NCBI GenBank assembly: GCA_945957135.1
Contig: CAMFLK010000002.1
Location: 1 to 53,503, forward strand
Direction of reading: 5' to 3'
Origin: an uncultured Rhodospirillales bacterium
GTDB lineage: Bacteria; Pseudomonadota; Alphaproteobacteria; Acetobacterales; Acetobacteraceae
Length of the DNA: 53,503 bases
Positions 1-7,450 of this stretch are shown here, piece by piece. A program made the position numbers and the translations under genes. Below the pieces are notes generated by a model. It saw only the letters and a program-made list of their open reading frames with translations, was not told where the DNA came from and ran no database searches. The first letter of the stretch is position 1; each line of letters begins with the position of its first letter.

Positions 1-175
1 TGTCGAGCCGGGTGACCAGCCAGAGCATGTAGGCCCGCAGCAGGGCCTGGACGAGTTTCTGTAGCACCCCTTCGCCATCTGCGGAGGGAGTGTGGTGTGG
101 GTGTATGAGGTTCAGGGACTGCGCGAGGTTTTCGCAGAGTTGTGTCCTGAACGAAGGGGGTTGCGTTATATCCAT
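1..175 (-). CDS. N-terminal part of an unrecognised protein, cut by the window edge
   Basis: An open frame on the minus strand starts with ATG at 175-173 and runs 58 codons off the left edge without a stop. The first ~35 residues are polar (they begin MDITQPPSFRTQ). The segment that follows is amphipathic or hydrophobic and includes LQKLVQALLRAYMLWLVTRL, which looks like a real helix rather than a random frame. Codon third positions are GC-rich, as in neighbouring genes. I do not recognise the family. The gene is separated from phoR by an AT-rich spacer that would hold its promoter. Without the C-terminal part no function can be given. Confidence 0.5.
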   Translation of the reverse strand, partial: MDITQPPSFRTQLCENLAQSLNLIHPHHTPSADGEGVLQKLVQALLRAYMLWLVTRLD

Positions 176-397
176 GCGCATTATATAACTACCTAACTCC
201 CGAGGCTGAACTGTTAAATCCGCATATCACGTTAGATTTTCTGCATAGCTTGCGCAAGGCGGCGACATAATACGACCATGATAGAGGTCGATGTCGGCGT
301 GGAGGGCTACGATCAACAAGCAGTCATAAAAGAATTAAAATTATTTGATTGATTTTTATAAGATAATAAATTTTCTATTTTGAAATATTATTCTATT
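176..397. other. AT-rich spacer with one tiny ORF, no convincing gene
   Basis: About 220 bases are clearly richer in A/T than the flanks, most strongly from 325 to 400. A 24-codon plus-strand ORF (ATG 278, TGA 350-352; begins MIEVDVGVEG) lies here but lacks an obvious ribosome binding site. The 9-mer TTCTATTTT appears twice within 372-399, just past the phoR stop. The stretch probably carries the promoter of the partial gene to the left and the 3' end of the phoR transcript. I see no GC-rich hairpin. Confidence 0.4.
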
Positions 398-1753
398 TTA
401 TGCTTGCCCCTCTGGTAGCCAGACCGAAAACCGCGCACCTCTCCCTTCTTCACTGGTGATTTGTATTTGGCCTCGGTGTCGGTTGATGATGTGCTTGACG
501 ATGGCAAGGCCGAGGCCGGTGCCCCCAGCGGAGCGGCTGCGGCCAGCGTCCACCCGATAGAAGCGTTCAGTCAGGCGCGGCAGGTGGGCGCGGGGAATGC
601 CGGGACCATCGTCGGCAACGGTCAACACCAGGCCGGGACGGGTGGGCCAGCCTTCGCCCTGGGGTGGCGGCCCGAGGGCGATGCGAACTTCGCCGCCGTC
701 TCGGCCATATTTCACGGCGTTGTCCACCAGGTTGGTCAGTACCTGGGCGAGTTGGTCCGAATCCGCGGTGATGGTGGGCAGGCCGGGAGAGACGTTCAGG
801 GTCAGGGTGATGTGGCGGGCAGCAAGCCGGGGTTCGAAGCCTTCCAGAATGCGACGAGTCAAGTCTGCGAGGTCCACGGTGCCGGAGGGTGGCTGATGTT
901 CCAGGAGTTCGATGCGGGAAAGGCTGAGCAAATCGTCGATCAGTCGGTTCATGCGTTCGGCCTGTTCAGCCATGATGGCAAGAAAGCGGCGCTGCGCAGG
1001 CAGGTCGTCGGCCGCCGGGCCGCGCAGCGTGTCGATGAAGCCTTTCAAACTGGCGAGCGGAGTGCGCAGTTCGTGGCTGGCATTGGCGACGAAATCAGCC
1101 CGCGTGCGCTCCACAGCGCGTTCGCGCGTGCGGTCGGACAGAATCAGCAGGGCGAGCGGCTCGGGGCCTTCCAGCAAGGTGACAGTGGCATGCACCTCGC
1201 GCGGCACCGGGGCGGCGAGGCTGAGGTCGGCAGTCTGCGGAGAGTGGTCCCGCCAGGCACGGTCGATCGCCTCGCGCAGGCCAGGATGGCGCAGTACGGC
1301 GGCGATTTCCCCTCCGAACACAGCGTGCGCCGCTGCGTTGGCGCGCTGCACGCTACGATCGGGGCGCAGCAGCAGCAGTGGATCCGGCAGACCCTCGATG
1401 ATCTCCTCATTCCCGCGGACCAAGGCTGCGGTTTCCGCGGCATGGGCGGCCACGGCGCGGGACAGGCGCAGCACACCGCGGGTAATGCGCTCCACCGGCG
1501 GCAGCAGGGGGGCCGCGGCGGTTTGGGCCAGCGCCGCCTGCTCCTCTCGCGCGGCGTGGCGGAGGGTTTCGGCGAGCAGATCCAGGTCGCGCCCCCACAG
1601 CCAGGCCAGCCCCAGCGCCGCCACCACCACCGCCAGCGCAGCCAGCGCGATAGGGCCGGGGGCGGCCGCGCCGAAGGCAGCCAGCGCCGCCAGCGCCAAC
1701 AACGGTACCGCCGCCAGCACGCCGGCGGTACCGAGCAGGAGTGACGGGCGCAT
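398..1753 (-). CDS. phoR: PhoR-like sensor histidine kinase
   Basis: A 451-residue membrane sensor kinase. Two hydrophobic segments occupy residues ~4-30 and ~33-53. A PAS-like region follows (~115-210), then a HisKA dimerisation helix with the phospho-acceptor in FVANASHELRTPLASLKGF (His at ~227), then the ATPase domain with N-box LVDNAVKYG, G1 DDGPGIP and G2 GGTGLGLAIVK. The length and the FVANASHELRTPL signature match the PhoR family, which controls the phosphate regulon through PhoB. The start is ATG at 1753, nine bases downstream of the lipoprotein stop, so the two are probably co-transcribed. No phoB, pst or phoU gene is visible here, so the phosphate role is inferred from family resemblance. 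Confidence 0.82.
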   Translation of the reverse strand: MRPSLLLGTAGVLAAVPLLALAALAAFGAAAPGPIALAALAVVVAALGLAWLWGRDLDLLAETLRHAAREEQAALAQTAAAPLLPPVERITRGVLRLSRAVAAHAAETAALVRGNEEIIEGLPDPLLLLRPDRSVQRANAAAHAVFGGEIAAVLRHPGLREAIDRAWRDHSPQTADLSLAAPVPREVHATVTLLEGPEPLALLILSDRTRERAVERTRADFVANASHELRTPLASLKGFIDTLRGPAADDLPAQRRFLAIMAEQAERMNRLIDDLLSLSRIELLEHQPPSGTVDLADLTRRILEGFEPRLAARHITLTLNVSPGLPTITADSDQLAQVLTNLVDNAVKYGRDGGEVRIALGPPPQGEGWPTRPGLVLTVADDGPGIPRAHLPRLTERFYRVDAGRSRSAGGTGLGLAIVKHIINRHRGQIQITSEEGRGARFSVWLPEGQA

Positions 1754-1762
1754 CGCCTGTCG

Positions 1763-3016
1763 TCAGGTGCCCGGCGCGGCGGTGACGGGGGCAGGTTCGA
1801 TCATCACCGGACCTCCCCGGCGGATTTCGAACAGGGCGAGGCCGCGAGTGACCGTTCCGTCCGGCTGCAGAGCCAGCACGCCATCCACACCCGCGAACCC
1901 TTCCGGGCGGCATAGCGCGGCGGCCGAGAATCCGCCCTCGGCGGCCAGTACGCGCGCGATATTGGCCGCATCATAGGCGAAGTCGGCGAGGCCGGGGGCG
2001 GGGGTGCCGGCGGCGGCGGTGAAGGCGGCGTCGAAATTCTCTCGGCTTGACGGATCGGGTGCCGCGAACCAGGCCCCACCCAGCGGCGCACCGCCGCGCG
2101 CAGTGGGCGACGCCCACAATGCCGGGCCCATGATGCGGACATTGCCGGAATCGACATCGTAGTAGCTCAGCATGCTCGCCACCGCGTTGAGCTGCTCACC
2201 GGTATCGGCAAGCAACAGCACGTCGAAGGGAGGGGGAGCGATGCTGGCACGGGAAAGCTCGGTGGCGCGCTTGCGGCCTTCCACGCCTTGGCTGCGGGCG
2301 GCACGCATCTCGGCGTCCACCGGCCCACGCCGGCTTCCGTAGGCGGAAATATCGCGCACCGTGCTGCTGATGCTGGCCATGCCGCTGCCGTGGAAGCGGA
2401 TGTCCGGGCTGCCGGCATTGGCAGCTTGCGCCGCCTGGGTGAGGGCGGCGGCCATGGCCTGACCGAACTCGTTCTCTGGCAGTACCGCGGCGAATCGGTT
2501 CTTGCCCTGAGAGCTCGCGGCACCGACCAGCCGGCGCACCTGCTGGGCGGGCGTCAGGCCGAGTACCCATACGCCGGGTCGGGCTTGGGCCGGGTCGGAG
2601 GTGAAGGCCAGCACGGCCACACCTGCCTTCTGCGCCGGGCCGGCCGCGCCGGAGGTTTCGCTTGCGGTGAGCGGACCAATGATCAGCCCCGCGCCGGCAT
2701 TGATCGCGGTTGCGGCCGCCGCGGCGGCCCCGGATGCGGTACCGCCGGTGTCCTGTACGTCGAGCGCGGGCGAACCGGGTCCGGACAGGGCAAGTTGGGC
2801 AGCCTTCACCAGGGCGTTTCCTCGCTCGGCATTCGGGCCGGAGAGAGGCGCCAGGATGGCCACCCGCTTGCCGCTGGGCGCGGCGGTGGAGAGCGTCCCG
2901 CCTCCCAGCATTGTTGGCCGCCCACCGCCCTGGGCAAAGGGGCGCGGGCCGGGTGCCCCGACGCAGCCGGTCAGTGATACGATGGCTGCCAGGAGCACGA
3001 ATGTCCGACGAATCAT
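1763..3016 (-). CDS. Penicillin-binding protein activator (LpoA-like lipoprotein)
   Basis: A 417-residue protein with a lipoprotein signal: basic start MIRRTF, hydrophobic core and lipobox LTGC near residue 18. The rest resembles a type-1 periplasmic binding fold (VAILAPLSGPNAERGNALVKA; later GVWVLGLTPAQQVRRL and FAAVLPENEFGQ), as in the LpoA/YraM group that activates class A penicillin-binding proteins from the outer membrane. Divergent pairing with rsmI is the same arrangement as yraM and yraL in enteric bacteria, which supports the call. The ATG at 3016 lies inside the 5' end of rsmI. It could also be annotated as an ABC-type branched-chain amino acid binding protein; the lipobox and context favour the activator. 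Confidence 0.78.
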   Translation of the reverse strand: MIRRTFVLLAAIVSLTGCVGAPGPRPFAQGGGRPTMLGGGTLSTAAPSGKRVAILAPLSGPNAERGNALVKAAQLALSGPGSPALDVQDTGGTASGAAAAAATAINAGAGLIIGPLTASETSGAAGPAQKAGVAVLAFTSDPAQARPGVWVLGLTPAQQVRRLVGAASSQGKNRFAAVLPENEFGQAMAAALTQAAQAANAGSPDIRFHGSGMASISSTVRDISAYGSRRGPVDAEMRAARSQGVEGRKRATELSRASIAPPPFDVLLLADTGEQLNAVASMLSYYDVDSGNVRIMGPALWASPTARGGAPLGGAWFAAPDPSSRENFDAAFTAAAGTPAPGLADFAYDAANIARVLAAEGGFSAAALCRPEGFAGVDGVLALQPDGTVTRGLALFEIRRGGPVMIEPAPVTAAPGT

Positions 3017-3912
3017 GCGACCCCTCCTCCGATCTTTCCGCCGTCACGGCGCGGGACGACGCCGTTCGGGGCGTGCCTTCGAACGGACTTGTGCTGGTTT
3101 CAACGCCGATCGGCAACCTCGCCGACATGTCGCTGCGCGCGGTGGCCACGCTGCGGGCGGCCGATCTGGTGTTGTGCGAAGATACGCGCACCACCGCCCA
3201 CTTGTTGCGCGCCCACGGTATTTCCGCCCGCACCGCGCCTCTTCACGACCACAACGAGGCAGCACGAATTCCGGAATTGCTGGAGATACTGCGGGCGGGC
3301 CGGTTGGTCGCCCTGGTGTCGGATGCGGGCACGCCGCTGGTTTCCGACCCCGGCTACCGGCTGGTGCGCGCCGCCCTGGCCGAGGGACTGCCGGTGCACG
3401 GCATCCCCGGCGCCAATGCCGCCGTGCTGGCATTGACGCTCTCCGGCCTGCCGCCCCACCCGTTCCTTTTTCTCGGCTTTCCCCCGCCACGCGCCGGGGC
3501 GCGGCGCACTGCTTTCGCCACCCTGCGAGCTGCCGAACGCGGCGGCCTGACGGCCACGCTGATTTGGTACGAAGCCCCGCACCGCCTCGCCGAAACGCTC
3601 ACCGATATGGTCGAGCTGTTCGGCGACCGTCCGGCCGCCGTGGCGCGCGAACTGACCAAACGCTTCGAGGAAGTACGCCGCGGCAGCCTGGCCGAGTTGG
3701 CCACCCACTACGCTGGCCACCCACCGCGTGGCGAAATTACCCTCCTGCTCGGCCCACCTTCCAACGAGCGCCCCAGCGAAGACGAACTTGACGTGAGATT
3801 GCGTGCGGCGCTGGCGACGCACAGCCTGAAACAGGCGGTCGCGGACGTGGCGGCGCAAACGGGGCTGCCTCGCAGGCAGGTGTACGCGCGGGCGCTGGCG
3901 ATTGAGAAGTGA
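3001..3912 (+). CDS. rsmI: 16S rRNA (cytidine-1402-2'-O)-methyltransferase
   Basis: A SAM-dependent enzyme methylating the 2'-O of C1402 in 16S rRNA. The tetrapyrrole-methylase fold is clear from STPIGNLADMSLRA, EDTRTT, SDAGTPLVSDPG, PGANAAVLALTLSGLP, FLFLGFPP and ARELTKRFEEV. With the ATG at 3001 the product is 303 residues, close to the family norm. The first ~28 residues before LVLVSTPIG are poorly conserved in such proteins, so a GTG near 3072 is an alternative. The chosen start lies inside the divergent lipoprotein gene. The yraN-type nuclease often found next is absent. Confidence 0.92.
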   Translation: MSDESCDPSSDLSAVTARDDAVRGVPSNGLVLVSTPIGNLADMSLRAVATLRAADLVLCEDTRTTAHLLRAHGISARTAPLHDHNEAARIPELLEILRAGRLVALVSDAGTPLVSDPGYRLVRAALAEGLPVHGIPGANAAVLALTLSGLPPHPFLFLGFPPPRAGARRTAFATLRAAERGGLTATLIWYEAPHRLAETLTDMVELFGDRPAAVARELTKRFEEVRRGSLAELATHYAGHPPRGEITLLLGPPSNERPSEDELDVRLRAALATHSLKQAVADVAAQTGLPRRQVYARALAIEK

Positions 3913-3984
3913 GTGTGGTTCTATTTGAACGAACCAAGAAAATCCATCGCTTGGGTTGACCCTTCGCGCATCATCCTACCTCCG

Positions 3985-4013
3985 CGGCCGGCACGAATCT
4001 CATATGCCGGCCG
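3985..4013. terminator. Perfect 9-bp inverted repeat between convergent rsmI and ctrA
   Basis: CGGCCGGCA at 3985-3993 pairs exactly with TGCCGGCCG at 4005-4013 around an 11-base AT-rich loop. It sits in the 158-bp gap between the 3' ends of rsmI (plus) and ctrA (minus), where a bidirectional terminator is expected. No long T-tract follows on either strand, so termination strength is uncertain. Confidence 0.55.
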
Positions 4014-4070
4014 ACAGCAACGGGTGAATGCAGGTCGTTCGACGCCGAGTATAGAAAAGCGGCCTGCTTC

Positions 4071-4823
4071 TCACGCAGCGGTGCGAGCGTCGTTTTCCAC
4101 ACTCTGCGCCTCACTGTTGGGCATAGCCGGGGAGATGCCCGGTGCCGACGACGGCACTTCACGCATCGTGTAGCCACGTCCCCATACCGTGCTGATGAAA
4201 TTGCCCACTCCCGACGTAGCCAATTTTTTGCGCAGCTTGCAGATAAACACGTCAATGATTTTCATTTCCGGTTCATCTATACCACCATAAAGATGATTCA
4301 AGAACGCTTCCTTCGTTAAAATCATCCCTTTTCTCAATACCAACAACTCCAAAATGGCGTACTCTTTACCAGTCAGATGGATGGGCGTCGAATTTATGAA
4401 TACTTCGCGGCTATCGAGATTTATCTGCAACGGGCCAACGCGCAAAATCGGTTGACTAAACCCCTTGCTGCGGCGGACCACAGCTTGCATGCGCGCCAAG
4501 AGTTCGGCTTTGTCGAATGGTTTGGTGATAAAGTCATCCGCCCCCATTCCCAGGCCTTTCACTTTTGCTTGGGGCCGAGATAGGCCCGACAATATGAGGA
4601 CGGGAACGTCAATGCGGGCCGAGCGCATTCGGCGAACGACCTCATAGCCTTCCATGTCTGGCAACATGAGGTCCAATACGACGATATCGTAGTCGTAATG
4701 CCTTGCTAGTTCCAATGCCTCCTCTCCGTTGTCAGTTATATCGACAACCGATCCATTTGATTTCAGTGTCAGGGAGATGCCGCGCGCGGCAACAGCATCA
4801 TCTTCAACCAAAAGAACACGCAT
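4071..4823 (-). CDS. ctrA: Cell-cycle response regulator CtrA
   Basis: A 250-residue OmpR-family response regulator. The receiver domain has acidic pocket EDD (8-9), phospho-acceptor Asp51 in VVLDLMLPD, and Lys in ITKPF. The winged-helix DNA-binding domain carries the CtrA hallmarks [34 protein letters not shown] and VWGRGY. CtrA controls division, methylation and motility genes in alphaproteobacteria. A ~25-residue polar tail follows the conserved end. Base composition is noticeably more AT-rich than in genes outside this patch. It is divergent from fliI, and a CtrA-like half-site pair lies in the spacer, consistent with autoregulation and control of fliI. Confidence 0.93.
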   Translation of the reverse strand: MRVLLVEDDAVAARGISLTLKSNGSVVDITDNGEEALELARHYDYDIVVLDLMLPDMEGYEVVRRMRSARIDVPVLILSGLSRPQAKVKGLGMGADDFITKPFDKAELLARMQAVVRRSKGFSQPILRVGPLQINLDSREVFINSTPIHLTGKEYAILELLVLRKGMILTKEAFLNHLYGGIDEPEMKIIDVFICKLRKKLATSGVGNFISTVWGRGYTMREVPSSAPGISPAMPNSEAQSVENDARTAA

Positions 4824-4840
4824 TTCGTGTCTCCTCTATC

Positions 4841-4855
4841 TTAAGTTGTATTTTA
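4841..4855. promoter_or_regulatory. Near-match to the CtrA full site TTAA-N7-TTAA
   Basis: The spacer contains TTAA, seven bases, then TTTA: 7 of 8 fixed positions of the published CtrA motif. It ends 18 bases upstream of the ctrA ATG on the other strand and lies 76 bases upstream of the small ORF preceding fliI. In an AT-rich region such a match can arise by chance. Confidence 0.4.
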
Positions 4856-4930
4856 GCGCCAATTCACCCCGACATCCATAGTTTTTTCACGCATAGCGTG
4901 TAATTTCTTTATTAATTAAGGAGATTTTGT

Positions 4931-4996
4931 ATGAAAAATAAGACATTCCATAAGAATCAGCCTTCGACCCTAATTTTCTCGGGACGCTCTCAATGA
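4931..4996 (+). CDS. 21-codon upstream ORF coupled to fliI
   Basis: ATG at 4931 is preceded by a strong ribosome binding site (AAGGAG, 4918-4923, seven bases upstream). The frame encodes 21 residues beginning MKNKTFHKNQ and ends at TGA 4994-4996, which overlaps the fliI ATG (4993-4995) as ATGA. The sequence before the fliI ATG itself has no good binding site. I infer that ribosomes load at this ORF and reinitiate on fliI. The peptide is basic and resembles nothing I know. It is too short for composition-based gene finding; the evidence is the binding site plus the overlap. Confidence 0.55.
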   Translation: MKNKTFHKNQPSTLIFSGRSQ

Positions 4997-6357
4997 AGTT
5001 GACTTCGTTCATTCAGCGAATCGATGGCGCAATTGCTGCACTAGAATCCATTCGTTCTGCTGAAGCAAAAGGATACATAAATTCGGTTAATGGACTTTTA
5101 AGCAGAATATCCGGCCTATCTCGGGTTATCAAAATAGGCGATAGACTATGTATATATTTTCCAAACGGAAAAATGAATCTTTCAGAAATCGTCGGATTCG
5201 ACAAAAACGACTATGGCGAGATGATATGTTTTGAAATTGATCAGAATCTAGGTCCTGGCTGCTTGGTGTTTGCTGCTCTTCCGGCTCGCGCGGCGGGATT
5301 GGCGGTATCCGCGAACTGGATAGGCAGGGTGATAGACCCCCTTGGTCGGCCATTAGACAAGGCGGGCCCTCTCCTGCTCGCTCATGAACAAGCCAATCTG
5401 CACAGCCCCCCGCCGCCAGCCGCGGGTCGAGCTCGACTAGGACGACGTCTTGATTTGGGTGTCCGCGCGATGAACTTGTTCACGACTTGCCGCGAAGGAC
5501 AACGCTTGGGCCTTTTCGCAGCTGCGGGAGTTGGTAAGTCAACCCTTTTAGCCATGCTTGCACGCAACACACGCGCGGATGTTGTGGTGTTGGGGTTGGT
5601 GGGCGAACGAGGACGTGAGGTACGCGAGTTTCTGGAAGACGAGTTGGGAGCGGACGGCCTCGCCCGCAGCGTTGTCGTGGCAGCGACATCTGACACCTCC
5701 CCACTGATGCGTCGCGAGGCCGCCTACGCAGCAACGGCGATCGCTGAATATTTCCGGGCAAAAGGGCAACATGTGCTTTTGCTCGTGGACAGCGTGACTC
5801 GTTTTTGCCTGGCAGTGCGTGAGATTTGCCTTTCCGTCGGCCAAACGCCCGTCACACGAGGTTACCCACCGAATGTCTTTGCGGAGCTGGCCAACTTATT
5901 GGAGCGCTCCGGGCCGGGTGTGGAACACAATCTGGATGGGCATATTACTGCTTTATTCACCGTCCTTGTCGAAGGGGACGACATAAATGAGCCAATTTCG
6001 GACTCTGTAAGAGGAATTATGGATGGGCACATCATTCTCAATCGAAAAATCGCCGAACGTGGGCGGTTTCCGGCGATAGATATTCTCCGTTCAATTTCTC
6101 GAACCGTTCCTGGGTGTAATACCGACACAGAAAATGCCCTCGCTCGACGCGCCCGTTCTTTATTGTCAACCTATGAAGACATGGCAGATCTCGTAAGATT
6201 GGGAGCCTATCAGAAAGGCAGCAATAAAATTGTAGACGAAGCGATCGATTCGGCTCCCGCCATCGAATCCCTTATAAATCAACGGCGAACAGAAAAATCC
6301 GATATTCATGAAGATTTTAAGCAATTGGACATAATTTTAAATCATCACCCAAACTAA
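4993..6357 (+). CDS. fliI: Flagellum-specific ATPase FliI
   Basis: A 454-residue F1-beta-like ATPase that energises flagellar type III export with FliH and FliJ. Visible motifs are ANWIGRVIDPLGRPLD, P-loop GVGKST (~179-184), GLVGERGREVREF, Walker B LLLVDSVTRF, TRGYPPNVFAELANLLERSG, VLVEGDDINEPISDSVRGI and GCNT. These distinguish FliI from F1 beta. The P-loop prefix is AAAGVGKST where GSGVGKST is more usual. The length is normal and the frame intact. The 5' third and 3' third are AT-rich, while ~5270-5900 is GC-rich like the rest of the window. No fliJ or other flagellar gene follows. Confidence 0.92.
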   Translation: MKLTSFIQRIDGAIAALESIRSAEAKGYINSVNGLLSRISGLSRVIKIGDRLCIYFPNGKMNLSEIVGFDKNDYGEMICFEIDQNLGPGCLVFAALPARAAGLAVSANWIGRVIDPLGRPLDKAGPLLLAHEQANLHSPPPPAAGRARLGRRLDLGVRAMNLFTTCREGQRLGLFAAAGVGKSTLLAMLARNTRADVVVLGLVGERGREVREFLEDELGADGLARSVVVAATSDTSPLMRREAAYAATAIAEYFRAKGQHVLLLVDSVTRFCLAVREICLSVGQTPVTRGYPPNVFAELANLLERSGPGVEHNLDGHITALFTVLVEGDDINEPISDSVRGIMDGHIILNRKIAERGRFPAIDILRSISRTVPGCNTDTENALARRARSLLSTYEDMADLVRLGAYQKGSNKIVDEAIDSAPAIESLINQRRTEKSDIHEDFKQLDIILNHHPN

Positions 6358-6507
6358 ATGGACTGCATTGTGGATTGAGCCGAGCATTTCCTGCCCGCAG
6401 ATTGGGCCAACCGATGGTCGCCAATGCGCTCTGGTGGGCGGCCCCGTGGACGACAACACGTGGGGTTGGCATAAGACCGCCAGATCGACGAGGAATGAGG
6501 GAGCGCA
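6358..6507. other. Spacer after fliI with no gene seen
   Basis: Composition switches abruptly here from AT-rich to the GC-rich style of the rest of the window. I see no fliJ-like coiled-coil frame, tRNA or strong hairpin. The mipZ ribosome binding site (GAGG/GGGAG, ~6496-6503) is at the right end. This is a plausible junction of an old rearrangement. Confidence 0.4.
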
Positions 6508-7359
6508 TTGGCTACTGTCAGCCTTGAACAGCGGGCTCAGGTGATTGTCCTGGGCAACGAGAAGGGCGGTTCGGGCAAATCCACCGCGGCCATGCACCTC
6601 ATTGTCGGATTGTTGCGGGACGGATATCGCGTCGGCGCGATCGACCTCGATGCCCGACAGGCCACGCTCACCGCTTACCTCGCCGCCCGCGAGGCCTTCG
6701 CGAGATCCAAGGGCCTCGATCTGCCGCTTCCGATCCATGCCGCTGTCCACCGCAGCGACCTCGACAGCCGGACAGATGCCGAGGCCGAGGAGACCGCACG
6801 ATTCAACAAAGCACTGGGCGACCTGTCCAAGAGCTGCGATATCGTGGTCATCGACTGCCCGGGATCGGATACGTTCCTCAGCCGACTGGGCCATTCCCAA
6901 GCTGATACACTGGTAACGCCCATCAACGACAGCTTCGTAGATTTCGCGATGCTTGCGAAGGTGGACCCCGAGCGCCATGAGGTGGTGAACCCGAGCATCT
7001 ATAGCGAGATGGTGTGGGAGGCGCGAAAGCGCCGTTTCAGCCGCGATCGAGGCCGGATTGACTGGATCGTTATGCGCAACCGCCTCGGTGCCAGCGAGGC
7101 GCGGAACAAGCGCGATGTCGGCACTACGCTGGAAGCCCTGGCCAAGCGCATCGGATTCCGCACCGTAAAGGGCTTCGGTGAGCGCGTGATCTTCCGTGAG
7201 CTCTATCTTCAGGGTTTGACCCTGATGGATGTGAAGGAAGCGGGGCTGGGCATCCAACTCGGCATGAGTCATCTGGCCGCTCGCGCGGAGGTCCGAAGTT
7301 TGATTGGCGCCATCCGTAAACCGCCGCCAAGCCTGCATTTGACGCCGCCGGCCGCGTAG
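6508..7359 (+). CDS. mipZ: MipZ-like ParA-family ATPase (division-plane positioning)
   Basis: A 283-residue ParA/MinD-superfamily ATPase. The deviant Walker A is NEKGGSGKST (~17-26), followed by IDLDARQATLTAYLAAR, Walker B VVIDCPGSDTFLSRLGHSQA and DTLVTPINDSFVDFAMLA. The wording of these motifs matches MipZ rather than plasmid ParA: MipZ forms a bipolar gradient through ParB and inhibits FtsZ away from midcell. The start is TTG at 6508 with GGGAG just upstream. The gene is monocistronic and converges on the hydrolase gene at 7451. No parB is nearby, as expected for mipZ. Confidence 0.88.
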   Translation: MATVSLEQRAQVIVLGNEKGGSGKSTAAMHLIVGLLRDGYRVGAIDLDARQATLTAYLAAREAFARSKGLDLPLPIHAAVHRSDLDSRTDAEAEETARFNKALGDLSKSCDIVVIDCPGSDTFLSRLGHSQADTLVTPINDSFVDFAMLAKVDPERHEVVNPSIYSEMVWEARKRRFSRDRGRIDWIVMRNRLGASEARNKRDVGTTLEALAKRIGFRTVKGFGERVIFRELYLQGLTLMDVKEAGLGIQLGMSHLAARAEVRSLIGAIRKPPPSLHLTPPAA

Positions 7360-7380
7360 TTCTCGACTCGCATCGATATC

Positions 7381-7403
7381 AGCTGCTATCTGCGCGCGCA
7401 GCT
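7381..7403. terminator. Inverted repeat between convergent mipZ and hydrolase genes
   Basis: AGCTGC at 7381-7386 pairs with GCAGCT at 7398-7403 around an 11-base loop that itself is GC-rich and palindromic. The site lies in the 91-bp gap between two 3' ends, so a bidirectional terminator is plausible. No T-tract is present. Confidence 0.3.
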
Positions 7404-7450
7404 CTACGGTCGTTCCGAAGTCCGTTTTGTCCAGGCCTGATCCGATAAAT

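Noticed and set aside
278-352. A 24-codon ORF in the AT-rich spacer
   Set aside because: No ribosome binding site and no recognisable sequence; kept only as a note on the spacer.
461-1744. A 427-codon plus-strand ORF opposite phoR
   Set aside because: Shadow of a high-GC gene: no family pattern, and phoR on the other strand has all kinase motifs.
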